A DNA stretch of 64,000 bases from Labrenzia sp. PHM005. Lineage in GTDB: Bacteria > Pseudomonadota > Alphaproteobacteria > Rhizobiales > Stappiaceae. Positions 1 through 7,418 of the stretch are shown in pieces. The first letter of the stretch is position 1. Every line of letters begins with the position of its first letter. The position numbers and the translations under genes were made by a program. The notes below the pieces were generated by a model. That model made no database searches. It had not been told where the DNA came from and was given only the letters and a program-made list of their open reading frames with translations. The stretch spans positions 2,289,001-2,353,000 of the forward strand of contig NZ_CP041191.1 in NCBI RefSeq assembly GCF_006517275.1, read 5' to 3'.

Positions 1-317
1 CGTGCCCGAAAGGTTTGCAAAATGTAGGTGAGATCTATCGGGATCCGCATGGTCAATCGTCTCTGCAATAGTCGTCCGCAAATTTTTGAGATGCCCGCTC
101 TTTAACTACCTCAGAGAGTGATTTGCAAAGAGCGAACGTTCGTTCAGTATATAAGCAGGAGAAATCCGATCCGCAATAGCTGGTGCGAGATGAAAAAGCC
201 GAAAAGCCTGTTAGTTCGCTTATCCGGCTTTTGAGTGGGCGGAGTTAATTGGAGTGTCTGGTCGCCTCTGCAGTGCGATTCACGCAGAACGAATGTTGAG
301 ATCTGCGCGCTTGCGCA
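1..317. other. Window edge and spacer downstream of the RpiR gene
   Basis: No complete gene is visible. On the minus strand an ATG at 48-50 opens a frame that runs off the window edge (MRIPIDLTYILQTF...); it could be the N-terminus of a gene whose body lies outside, but 16 codons are too few to name it and no strong ribosome-binding site precedes it. A near-perfect inverted repeat centred on CGAACGTTCG (133-142) lies upstream of that start, as an operator for a divergent regulator would. A terminator-like hairpin for the RpiR transcript follows at 194-232. Confidence 0.3.
194..232 (-). terminator. Candidate intrinsic terminator of the RpiR gene
   Basis: Read on the minus strand, downstream of the RpiR stop codon, AAAAGCCG pairs with CGGCTTTT across a loop of about 23 nt and ends in a run of T. 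A competing shorter pairing AAAAGCC/GGCTTTT exists inside it. The long loop makes this weaker than a textbook terminator. Confidence 0.4.
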
Positions 318-1280
318 TCAATCTCCAAGCGGTTGAGGTCCGGTGCGGCCGTGATAGGCTGTAAGAGATGCTCGAATGCGCCTGAGGTTTTCCTTTGTTG
401 TCTCAGCCGCTTCCTGCGCCACAGAAGTTGCCAGCGCATCTACGATCACCAAATGCACATAGCGCGAGGCCGTTGGTTTGAAGATGGCCCGGTCTTCTGG
501 AACGTCGATCAGGATCGGGATCTTTGCGGCATTTGCCAACCGGGTATTCGGCTTGGTAATGCAAATTGTTGTCGCCCCATATCCATTGGCGATTTCTGCC
601 GCACCGACGATCGCGTCAGCTTCGCCGCTTGCAGAGACCAAAAACAGGGTGTCTCCCGGGCCAAGCGTCGCCGCGCGCATTTGTAAAAGATAACTGTCGC
701 TAACGTGAAACGATGGGATCCCGAGGCGAAAAAAACGGTTGGCCGCTTCTTGAGTGATCATCGAAGAGCCGCCGCCGATGCCCGCAAAAAGGATTTGCTT
801 GGTTTCCAGAATTACATCTTTCGCAACATCGAGTGCGCTCGTTTGCATTTGTTTGCGGAGCGTGCCGACAGACGCGTACAGAGCGCCAATAACCTGATCA
901 ATTGCTGTGTCTGTATCCGGCAGCTCCGGAATGGCGCTGGCGCTCATGTATTGCGCGCTCACAGCCAAGTTCTGCACCAGTCGCAGTTTGAAATCCTTGA
1001 AACCTGAACATCCTAAGCTACGGCAGAACCGGATGACGGTCGGTTTGCTGACCTCGCAATGATGTGCCAAGTCACCAATCGTCATTCCGCTGATCGCATC
1101 CAGGTGGTTCTTGACGTAGGTTGCGACCCGTTGCTCCTGTGCAGCAAATTTCCCATCCAGATTATTCAGCGCTGAAATCACGTCAAACACGCCTGGGCCG
1201 CCTTTTTGAGGCGGCTGCATTGGGTTGTTGGTCGCGTCTTGTGTTTGAGTTTCGAGCGTCGAGTCAGGTTCATAAGTCAT
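318..1280 (-). CDS. RpiR/MurR-family transcriptional regulator (HTH plus SIS domain)
   Basis: Predicted 320-residue repressor. An N-terminal helix-turn-helix of the RpiR type occupies about residues 32-110 (MTIGDLAHHCEVSKPTVIRF region) and a SIS phosphosugar-binding fold about 135-275 (FAGIGGGSSMITQEAANRF and LFLVSASGEADAIV). The gene is divergent from a TRAP transporter operon, so it very probably senses the imported substrate or a breakdown product and controls dctQMP and the enzymes behind it. The spacer carries three copies of a 15-bp operator-like sequence, one overlapping this gene's own start, which suggests autoregulation. The start at 1280 lacks a clear ribosome-binding site; Met21 is an alternative. 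Family assignment is firm; the ligand is not known. Confidence 0.9.
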   Translation of the reverse strand: MTYEPDSTLETQTQDATNNPMQPPQKGGPGVFDVISALNNLDGKFAAQEQRVATYVKNHLDAISGMTIGDLAHHCEVSKPTVIRFCRSLGCSGFKDFKLRLVQNLAVSAQYMSASAIPELPDTDTAIDQVIGALYASVGTLRKQMQTSALDVAKDVILETKQILFAGIGGGSSMITQEAANRFFRLGIPSFHVSDSYLLQMRAATLGPGDTLFLVSASGEADAIVGAAEIANGYGATTICITKPNTRLANAAKIPILIDVPEDRAIFKPTASRYVHLVIVDALATSVAQEAAETTKENLRRIRASLTAYHGRTGPQPLGD

Positions 1281-1418
1281 GAAACTAAGTTACATATCTA
1301 TGTCAAAATAATCAAGAATTTCTCCGTAGTTAGATATTATCTAATAAAAAATGTAACTAAATTTCATTTTTGCGTTGCTTAAGATGAGATATACGGGCAT
1401 ATATGTAACCGAGTTACG
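1280..1418. promoter_or_regulatory. Three RpiR operator-like repeats in the divergent promoter region
   Basis: Three related 15-mers are visible: TGAAACTAAGTTACA (1280-1294), TGTAACTAAATTTCA (1352-1366) and TGTAACCGAGTTACG (1404-1418). All fit a dyad close to TGTAAC-N3-GTTACA. The first covers the start codon of the RpiR gene and the last lies about 20 bp upstream of the TRAP start codon. The spacing and divergent setting fit binding sites for the adjacent RpiR regulator; this is inference from pattern and position. Confidence 0.55.
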
Positions 1419-1439
1419 GATCGCGTTTCTGGGGGGAAG

Positions 1440-1967
1440 GTGTTGGTTCAAGATTGGGCAGCTACTGCAAGTGAGCGTGTCAACAAGGCCGTGGAGTTCG
1501 TGGTTGCGGGCTTGATGCTCGCGCTCGTTCTGGACGTCTGGCTAGGTGTCGTGGACCGTTACTACTTCCGTTGGCAGCTGCCCTGGCCGGAAACACTGGC
1601 CCGCTATCTGATGATCTGGGCGGCCATGCTGGCTGTCTCCTCCGGCATTGCGCGGCGGGATCACATTGGTCTGACTGCTTTTGTTATGGTCTTTCCCTTA
1701 TCTGTTCGCCGACTTGTTCTGATCGCGGTTGATGTGTTGTCGCTGGCGCTTTTTCTCTATGTCGCCTGGTACGGGATTGCTTTTGCTCAAAGTGGTGCGC
1801 CGCGTCACGCCATGATCTTTGGTATGAGTTTGGCGCCGTTTTATGCGGCTATCCCTGTGTCGGCAGCCTTGTGTTCGGTGCAGCTCGTTCTAGTTCTCCT
1901 GCGCGATCTTGGTGGTCATCTGGATAAGCCGGTCTTCTCCGAACCAGTCACGGAGGAGGGCCCGTGA
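1440..1967 (+). CDS. dctQ: TRAP transporter small permease (DctQ)
   Basis: A 175-residue integral membrane protein with four predicted hydrophobic segments, the normal size and topology of the DctQ subunit of tripartite ATP-independent periplasmic transporters. It pairs with the large permease encoded next. The start is GTG at 1440, preceded by a G-rich ribosome-binding site (GGGGGGAAGG). Its stop codon overlaps the GTG start of dctM (GTGA), so the two are translationally coupled. Substrate is unknown; the operon's enzymes suggest a peptide or amino-acid-derived acid. Confidence 0.9.
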   Translation: MLVQDWAATASERVNKAVEFVVAGLMLALVLDVWLGVVDRYYFRWQLPWPETLARYLMIWAAMLAVSSGIARRDHIGLTAFVMVFPLSVRRLVLIAVDVLSLALFLYVAWYGIAFAQSGAPRHAMIFGMSLAPFYAAIPVSAALCSVQLVLVLLRDLGGHLDKPVFSEPVTEEGP

Positions 1968-3247
1968 TCGTCGCAATAGCTTTTGTCATCCTGATCCTCT
2001 ATGGCATGCCCATCGGGTTTGCCATCGGTCTCGCCGGTGTCGTTGGTCTGATCGATATGGGCGGCGGGTCTTTCCTCGCGATCGGGCCCAGCAAGATCTT
2101 TAACGGGCTCAACATCTTCCCGTTCCTTGCCATGCCGTTCTTCATTCTGGCCGGGGAAATCATGAATGGAACGGGCATCACCACCCGGTTGGTAAGCCTC
2201 GCTCAAGTGCTGGTGGGCCGGTTCCGTGGCGGGCTTGCCCACACCAACATGCTGGCGTCTGTCTTCTTTGCAGGTCTAACCGGATCTGCCACGGCCGATG
2301 CGGCCGCCTTTGGCCGCACCCTCGTGCCGGCCATGGTGAAAGAAGGCTACAAGCGCGACTATGCCTGTGCTGTTACAGCGGCTGGGTCGATCATTGGGCC
2401 AACCATCCCGCCGTCCGGTTTGATGGTGGTTTATGGTTCGCTCATGGGGGTCTCGATCGCCGGCCTCTTTGCAGCTGGTATTCTTCCAGGGCTTGTCATT
2501 TGTGCAGTCTGCATGGGCGTCATCGTCATTGGCGGCAAACGGGAGAAACTGCCCAAAGCCGTTCGCGGGGCAAGCCTCAAGGAAGTTTGGCAAACGTTTG
2601 TGTCCTCGCTGACAGCGCTTGCCATGCCAGTGATCATTCTGGGCGGAATCCTTGGCGGCATCGTTACACCAACAGAAGCCGCCTCCATCGCCGTTGCCTA
2701 TGCGCTCTTCATTGGCGCGGTGGTCTATCGCACGCTGACCTTCAAGAGCTTCTATTCCATGCTGGTGCGCACAGCACGGATCACCGGAGTGATCTTCGTC
2801 ATCATTGCCTTTGCCGGAGTGCTTGGGTGGTGGATGAGTTTTGAACGCATTCCGCAGCTGATGGCCGAGACTGTCTTGGCTCTCTCTGACAACCGCTATG
2901 CTGTCATCGCGATCATCATCGGCCTTTTGCTGGTGGTCGGCATGGTCATGGACATCACCGCGATCCTGATCATTCTTGCGCCGGTCCTCGTGCCCTTGAC
3001 CGAACAAGTTGGCCTTGAGCCGATCCATGCCGGCATCATTTTTGTGCTGGCGCTCAACATCTCGCTGATGACGCCGCCAGTGGGCGCTTGCCTCTTCGTG
3101 CTCTCGTCGGTGACCGGCGAGCGGCTGGAACGCATTTCCTTGAAGCTTATGCCGTTCCTTCTCGCCGAAGTCGCCATTCTCTTCATCTTCGCTTTCTGGG
3201 AGGACGCAGCGTTGCTCCTTCCCAGGCTCCTTGGCTTTGCCAGCTAA
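1964..3247 (+). CDS. dctM: TRAP transporter large permease (DctM)
   Basis: A 427-residue polytopic membrane protein of the DctM family, which forms the ion-coupled translocation pathway of TRAP carriers. Typical DctM features are visible: the N-terminal MPIGFAIG stretch, LTGSATADAAAFG, GPTIPPSG and the C-terminal ALNISLMTPPVGACLF motif. It starts at GTG inside the dctQ stop codon. About 30 bp separate it from the binding protein gene dctP, which has a strong ribosome-binding site of its own. The order Q-M-P is one of the common TRAP arrangements. Confidence 0.93.
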   Translation: MIVAIAFVILILYGMPIGFAIGLAGVVGLIDMGGGSFLAIGPSKIFNGLNIFPFLAMPFFILAGEIMNGTGITTRLVSLAQVLVGRFRGGLAHTNMLASVFFAGLTGSATADAAAFGRTLVPAMVKEGYKRDYACAVTAAGSIIGPTIPPSGLMVVYGSLMGVSIAGLFAAGILPGLVICAVCMGVIVIGGKREKLPKAVRGASLKEVWQTFVSSLTALAMPVIILGGILGGIVTPTEAASIAVAYALFIGAVVYRTLTFKSFYSMLVRTARITGVIFVIIAFAGVLGWWMSFERIPQLMAETVLALSDNRYAVIAIIIGLLLVVGMVMDITAILIILAPVLVPLTEQVGLEPIHAGIIFVLALNISLMTPPVGACLFVLSSVTGERLERISLKLMPFLLAEVAILFIFAFWEDAALLLPRLLGFAS

Positions 3248-3277
3248 CCAAAAATAAATACCAGAGAGGGAAATGAC

Positions 3278-4318
3278 ATGAAACGGACTGCTTTGATCGC
3301 GGCGCTTGCCGCAACTCTAACCGCGAGCACAGCTTTTGCGGACGGCGGTGTGATCCGCTTTGGTCACGACAACAAGACCGACCCGTTTGAAAATCCGGCC
3401 CATGCGTGTACCGCTGTGTTCGATAATCTCGTCACGTCCGGCACGAACGGCAGTGTATCGGTAGAGGTCTTCGGCTCGAACCAGCTCGGTTCTGCGGCAG
3501 AACATGTCCAGCAGGTACGTGATGGTCTGCTTCAAGCAACTCTGACGTCAACTGGGGCGCTCGCCAGCTATTATCCGCGCATCGACGTTTTGAACCTGCC
3601 GTTTGCTTTTAATGGCAACGCGGCCACCTATGAAGTTTTCGACGGTGAATTCGGCAAGGCGTTGGCTGCTGATATCGAAGCTGAACTCGGCGATGTTGTT
3701 GTGCTCGGGTTTCCGGATACTGGCGGGTTCTTTGCCGTGACAAACTCGCAGCGCGAAATCGCAAATCTTGCCGATTTTGACGGCATCCGCATTCGCACCA
3801 TGACTTTGCCGTCCCACCAGACCATCGTGAAGGCGCTCGGCGCAGAGGCTTATCCACTGTCTTGGGGTGAAGTTTACTCCGGTCTGCAAACCGGCGTGAT
3901 TGATGGCCAGATGAACCCGGTGCCGATCATTTCCTTCGCTAATTTCGCGGAAGTACAGGAATACCTGACACTCACCAATCACCTGTTCTCGCCTTACACG
4001 TTCCTCATGAACCGTGCGTTCTACGAGGGCTTGTCCGATAGCGAAAAGGCGAATGTCCGGACGGCGGCTGAAAACTGCGTAGCCGCCAGCCGTGGCCTGT
4101 CCCGCATCATTGAAGCCTCTGACCGCGGTCTCGCCGGTCTTGCCGATGCCATCAAGGTCACAGCCTTGAGCGACGAGCAACGTGCAGAAATGGCCGCAGC
4201 TACCCAGCCGGCGTTTGAAACACACGTGGCAGAGAACCTCGACCCGAAAGCCAATGAGCTTCTGGCGAAGTTCCGTGATGCGGTCGGCAAAGCGAATGCG
4301 GCCTCATATCTGAACTGA
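3278..4318 (+). CDS. dctP: TRAP transporter periplasmic solute-binding protein (DctP)
   Basis: A 346-residue secreted binding protein. Residues 1-21 are a Sec signal peptide ending in TAFA before DGGV. The mature part is a DctP-type binding protein, with the conserved Arg region IRTMTLPSHQ (the Arg usually binds the substrate carboxylate) and SWGEVYSGLQTGVIDGQMNP. The start follows a GAGAGGGA ribosome-binding site. A hairpin lies just after the stop codon. The ligand is probably a carboxylate, as for most DctP proteins; the neighbouring peptidase and D-amino-acid-type enzyme hint at an amino-acid derivative. Confidence 0.92.
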   Translation: MKRTALIAALAATLTASTAFADGGVIRFGHDNKTDPFENPAHACTAVFDNLVTSGTNGSVSVEVFGSNQLGSAAEHVQQVRDGLLQATLTSTGALASYYPRIDVLNLPFAFNGNAATYEVFDGEFGKALAADIEAELGDVVVLGFPDTGGFFAVTNSQREIANLADFDGIRIRTMTLPSHQTIVKALGAEAYPLSWGEVYSGLQTGVIDGQMNPVPIISFANFAEVQEYLTLTNHLFSPYTFLMNRAFYEGLSDSEKANVRTAAENCVAASRGLSRIIEASDRGLAGLADAIKVTALSDEQRAEMAAATQPAFETHVAENLDPKANELLAKFRDAVGKANAASYLN

Positions 4319-4350
4319 TCCGCACGGCCGGATGGCTGTCTCAAGATCCG

Positions 4351-4376
4351 CCGGAGGCCATTTGCTTGGCCTTCGG
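4351..4376 (+). terminator. Intercistronic hairpin after dctP
   Basis: CCGGAGGCC (4351-4359) pairs with GGCCTTCGG (4368-4376), nine pairs with one G-U, around an 8-nt loop. It lies between the binding-protein gene and the M81 peptidase gene on the same strand and is not followed by a strong T-run. It probably limits read-through or protects the dctP message. Confidence 0.5.
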
Positions 4377-4407
4377 CTCATAACAATAACCCGGACAGGA
4401 CCCTTCA

Positions 4408-5874
4408 ATGCGGATCTTCTGTGCATCGCTCGCCACAGAGACGAATACCTTTTCGCCCTTGCGGACAGATTTTGCTGACTTCAAGCAGAGTTTTTACGCG
4501 CCTCCTGGCGCACATCCAGAGACACCGACCTTGTGTAGCGGCGTGTTTCCCGCTCTCCGCCGAGCGTCCCAGGATCAGGATTTCGACTTGATTGAAGGCA
4601 CGGCTACATGGGCGGAACCGGGCGGACTGTTGAATGCTGAAACCTGGACATACTTGCGTGATGAAATCCTCGACCAAGTGCGAGCTGCCCTACCGCTGGA
4701 TGCTGTGGTCCTCGGACTTCACGGCGCGATGATTGCAGATGGCTGCTCGGATTGCGAAGGTGTTCTTCTGGAAGCTGTTCGGGATATTGTCGGTTCAGAA
4801 ACGATTGTCGGTGTCACCTTTGATCCGCATAGCCACCTCAGCCAAAAACGGGTCGATAACGCCGATATCATCACTGTTTTCAAGGAATTTCCTCATACGG
4901 ATTTTGCCGAAACAGGAGAGGCCTGTGTTGATCTGGTTTTGCGCGCTTTGCGAGGCGAGATCATACCCGTTGTTAGTGCGTTCGATGTTCGAATGATGGA
5001 CATATTGCCGACAAGTCAGGCCCCGATGCGCGGTTTTGTTGACCGCATGAAAGCAATGGAAGAAGACGGCACGGTCCTTTCTGTGTCGGCTATCCATGGT
5101 TTTATGGCCGGCGACTCTCCGGATCTGGGTGCCAAAATCGTCGTGGTCACTGACAATGATAAAGAGAAGGGTATAGCGATCGCCAAACGCCTCGGTGAGG
5201 AGTTGTTTTCCTTTCGCGGACAAACCAAGCCAGTTTTTTTGAATGCCGCAGATGCCTTGAGGCGTGCAAACAGTGCGAGGAGCGGACCGGTTGTGGTTGC
5301 CGACGTATGGGACAACCCCGGCGGTGGTGTCGCAGGCGACTCTACTTTGCTGCTTCAAGAAGCCATCAAACAAAATCTGCAATCGGCTGCTTTTGGCACG
5401 ATCTGGGATCCGATGGCTGTTCGCCTATGTCATGCCGCAGGTGAGGGCGCAACACTCAACCTGCGTTTTGGCGGCAAGACCTCTGCGACAGCAGGCGATC
5501 CGATTGATGCACATGTGACTGTCTTGCGAAATCAACGCGATGCGGTGCAGAGCTTCGGCACATCGGTTGTTCCCCTAGGGAATTGTTCTGTCATCCGGCT
5601 GGGCGGCATTGAAGTGGTTCTAAATTCCAACCGGAGTCAGGCGTTTTCGCCGGATCTTTTCACCAACCTTGGGATCGGCATTTCGTCGAAGAAAGTTGTT
5701 GTGGTAAAATCCACGAACCACTTCTACGGGGCGTTTTCAAATATTGCTGCTGAAGTTCTTTATGCGTCGGTCGACGGCCCTTATCCGAACAACCCGAGAA
5801 CGACCCCTTACACCCGTCTAAAGCGGCCTGTTTGGCCGATTGTTGCCAACCCCTTTGAAGTTGCTGAGTCATGA
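4408..5874 (+). CDS. M81-family metallopeptidase (MlrC/microcystinase C-like)
   Basis: A 488-residue protein of the M81 family, named for microcystinase MlrC, which cleaves small linear peptides; most members are uncharacterised hydrolases of small amide substrates. Visible family marks are the N-terminal ATETNTFSP, LGLHGAMIADG (102-112), the metal-site segments FDPHSHL (138-144) and KEFPHTDFAETG (159-170), and VWDNPGGGVAGDST. Length matches the family. It lies in an apparent operon with a TRAP transporter, a DSD1-like PLP enzyme (ATGA overlap) and RidA, so it probably hydrolyses the imported compound. No signal peptide, hence cytoplasmic. Substrate unknown. Confidence 0.88.
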   Translation: MRIFCASLATETNTFSPLRTDFADFKQSFYAPPGAHPETPTLCSGVFPALRRASQDQDFDLIEGTATWAEPGGLLNAETWTYLRDEILDQVRAALPLDAVVLGLHGAMIADGCSDCEGVLLEAVRDIVGSETIVGVTFDPHSHLSQKRVDNADIITVFKEFPHTDFAETGEACVDLVLRALRGEIIPVVSAFDVRMMDILPTSQAPMRGFVDRMKAMEEDGTVLSVSAIHGFMAGDSPDLGAKIVVVTDNDKEKGIAIAKRLGEELFSFRGQTKPVFLNAADALRRANSARSGPVVVADVWDNPGGGVAGDSTLLLQEAIKQNLQSAAFGTIWDPMAVRLCHAAGEGATLNLRFGGKTSATAGDPIDAHVTVLRNQRDAVQSFGTSVVPLGNCSVIRLGGIEVVLNSNRSQAFSPDLFTNLGIGISSKKVVVVKSTNHFYGAFSNIAAEVLYASVDGPYPNNPRTTPYTRLKRPVWPIVANPFEVAES

Positions 5875-6926
5875 TGTTTCCAGACGTCCAAACGCCTGCT
5901 GTCCTCGTTGATCTTAATATCGCCGAGGCCAACATCGATAGCTATCAGGCATATTGTTCTGAACATGGCTTTGCGCTCAGACCGCACATCAAGACCCACA
6001 AGCTGCCCTTTCTCGCCAAACGCCAGATTGAAGCGGGTGCAATCGGCATCACGTGCCAGAAAGTCAGTGAAGCGGAGGCCATGATCGCCGAAGGCGGCAT
6101 TGAAGATGTGTTGATCACGTTCAACATCTTGGGCGCCGAAAAACTCGGCCGATTGCGGGCTCTTGCGGAAAAGGTCCGCTTGAGCGTCGTCGCCGACAAC
6201 ACTCAAACCGTCGACGGGCTTTCAGAGGCGTTTCAGGATGCGGTGGAGCCACTCAATGTCCTCGTTGAGTGCGATACAGGTGCACGTCGCTGCGGTGTGA
6301 TGCGTCCAGAAGATGCTGCCATGCTCGCACTCTACATCTCAAACAAATCTAGTTTGAGCTTTGGTGGTTTGATGACCTATCCGCCTGTTGGGAAGGAGGC
6401 AGACGTTCAGGACTGGCTCTCTAGCGCGAAAGATTTGATCGAAACTGCCGGACTTTCCGTTCCTGTGATTTCCAACGGTGGGTCGCCCGGTATGTGGCAG
6501 GCGCAAAAAGTGCCGGTGGCGACCGAATACCGGATCGGTACCTATGTTTACAATGACCGCTCCCTGCAGGATCGTGGCATTTGTGACTGGGACGATTGCG
6601 CGTTGACGGTTCTGGCGACCGTGGTTTCAGTACCAGCATCGGACCGGGCTGTGATTGACGCAGGTACCAAAGTCCTGACCTCCGATTTGCTGGGCTTGAA
6701 AGGGCATGGTCATGTTCTCGGCCGTCCTGACATAACAGTTGACGCCCTATCTGAAGAACACGGTGTTTTGAGAGCCGATGCGATCGATCTTGAAGTCGGT
6801 GACAAGATCCGGATCGTTCCCAATCATGTCTGTGTCGTCAGCAACATGGTCGATGAAGTTCAACTCATTCGCGGGGATAAAGTTCTGGGGACATCTCCCG
6901 TTTCTGCCCGCGGTAAGGTGCTGTGA
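5871..6926 (+). CDS. DSD1/D-threonine aldolase-family PLP enzyme (alanine racemase fold)
   Basis: A 351-residue pyridoxal-phosphate enzyme of fold type III. RPHIKTHK at 37-44 contains the PLP lysine (K41), and PNHVCVVSN near the C-terminus holds the His319/Cys321 pair that binds a divalent metal in D-serine dehydratase and D-threonine aldolase relatives. These enzymes deaminate or cleave D-beta-hydroxy amino acids, including D-threo-3-hydroxyaspartate. The start ATG overlaps the M81 stop (ATGA), and the following RidA would hydrolyse the enamine/imine a dehydratase releases, so a dehydratase role fits better than an aldolase. Which substrate it uses cannot be read from sequence. Confidence 0.88.
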   Translation: MMFPDVQTPAVLVDLNIAEANIDSYQAYCSEHGFALRPHIKTHKLPFLAKRQIEAGAIGITCQKVSEAEAMIAEGGIEDVLITFNILGAEKLGRLRALAEKVRLSVVADNTQTVDGLSEAFQDAVEPLNVLVECDTGARRCGVMRPEDAAMLALYISNKSSLSFGGLMTYPPVGKEADVQDWLSSAKDLIETAGLSVPVISNGGSPGMWQAQKVPVATEYRIGTYVYNDRSLQDRGICDWDDCALTVLATVVSVPASDRAVIDAGTKVLTSDLLGLKGHGHVLGRPDITVDALSEEHGVLRADAIDLEVGDKIRIVPNHVCVVSNMVDEVQLIRGDKVLGTSPVSARGKVL

Positions 6927-6973
6927 TCCAACAGACTGACTACAAAAGTCTTCCAAAACAAAGGACGCTTGAT

Positions 6974-7372
6974 ATGAGCCAAGCAACAATTGAACGTTTC
7001 GGCGGTGGCAAAACCGGCGCGGGAGGGCAGCCACTCCCATTTGCAACGGCCGTCCGGGCCGGCGATTTTGTCTTTATTTCTGGGCAAGTCGCCATGAAGG
7101 AAAACGGTGAAATCGAGCCGGGCGGTGTGGAGAGCCAGACGAAACGAACCATGGAAAACGTCATCGCCGCACTGGCACTTGCGGATTGCACTTTGGACGA
7201 TGTTGTGAAGATTGGTGTGTGGTTGGACGATACGCGTGATTTTTGGACCTTCAACAAAGTCTATGCGGGTTATTTTCCAAATGGCGGCCCAGCCCGGTCT
7301 ACGGTTCGTTCCCAATTGATGGTCGACGCCAAGGTTGAAATCGACGCGGTCGCCTACAAGCCAGTTACATAA
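6974..7372 (+). CDS. RidA/YjgF-family enamine/imine deaminase
   Basis: A 132-residue RidA-type protein that hydrolyses reactive enamine/imine intermediates from PLP dehydratases. The conserved Arg segment GPARSTVRSQL and the FISGQVAM region are present. The reading frame stays open back to a GTG at 6923 that overlaps the previous stop, but ATG at 6974 has a correctly placed AAAGGA ribosome-binding site and gives a start that matches the RidA fold, so I prefer it. As the last gene after a DSD1-type enzyme it most likely clears 2-aminoacrylate-like products. Confidence 0.88.
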   Translation: MSQATIERFGGGKTGAGGQPLPFATAVRAGDFVFISGQVAMKENGEIEPGGVESQTKRTMENVIAALALADCTLDDVVKIGVWLDDTRDFWTFNKVYAGYFPNGGPARSTVRSQLMVDAKVEIDAVAYKPVT

Positions 7373-7418
7373 GCTCGAAGATGCCCTCACAAAAGCTGGC
7401 GTTTTTATGGAAAATTCT

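Noticed and set aside
2276..3028. 250-codon frame antisense to dctM
   Set aside because: His/Asp/Asn-rich low-complexity product typical of the reverse strand of a membrane protein gene; no start signal.
5871..6926. BhcC of the beta-hydroxyaspartate cycle
   Set aside because: The fold matches, but none of the other cycle genes (bhcA, bhcB, bhcD) is next to it, and RidA plus M81 point to another context.
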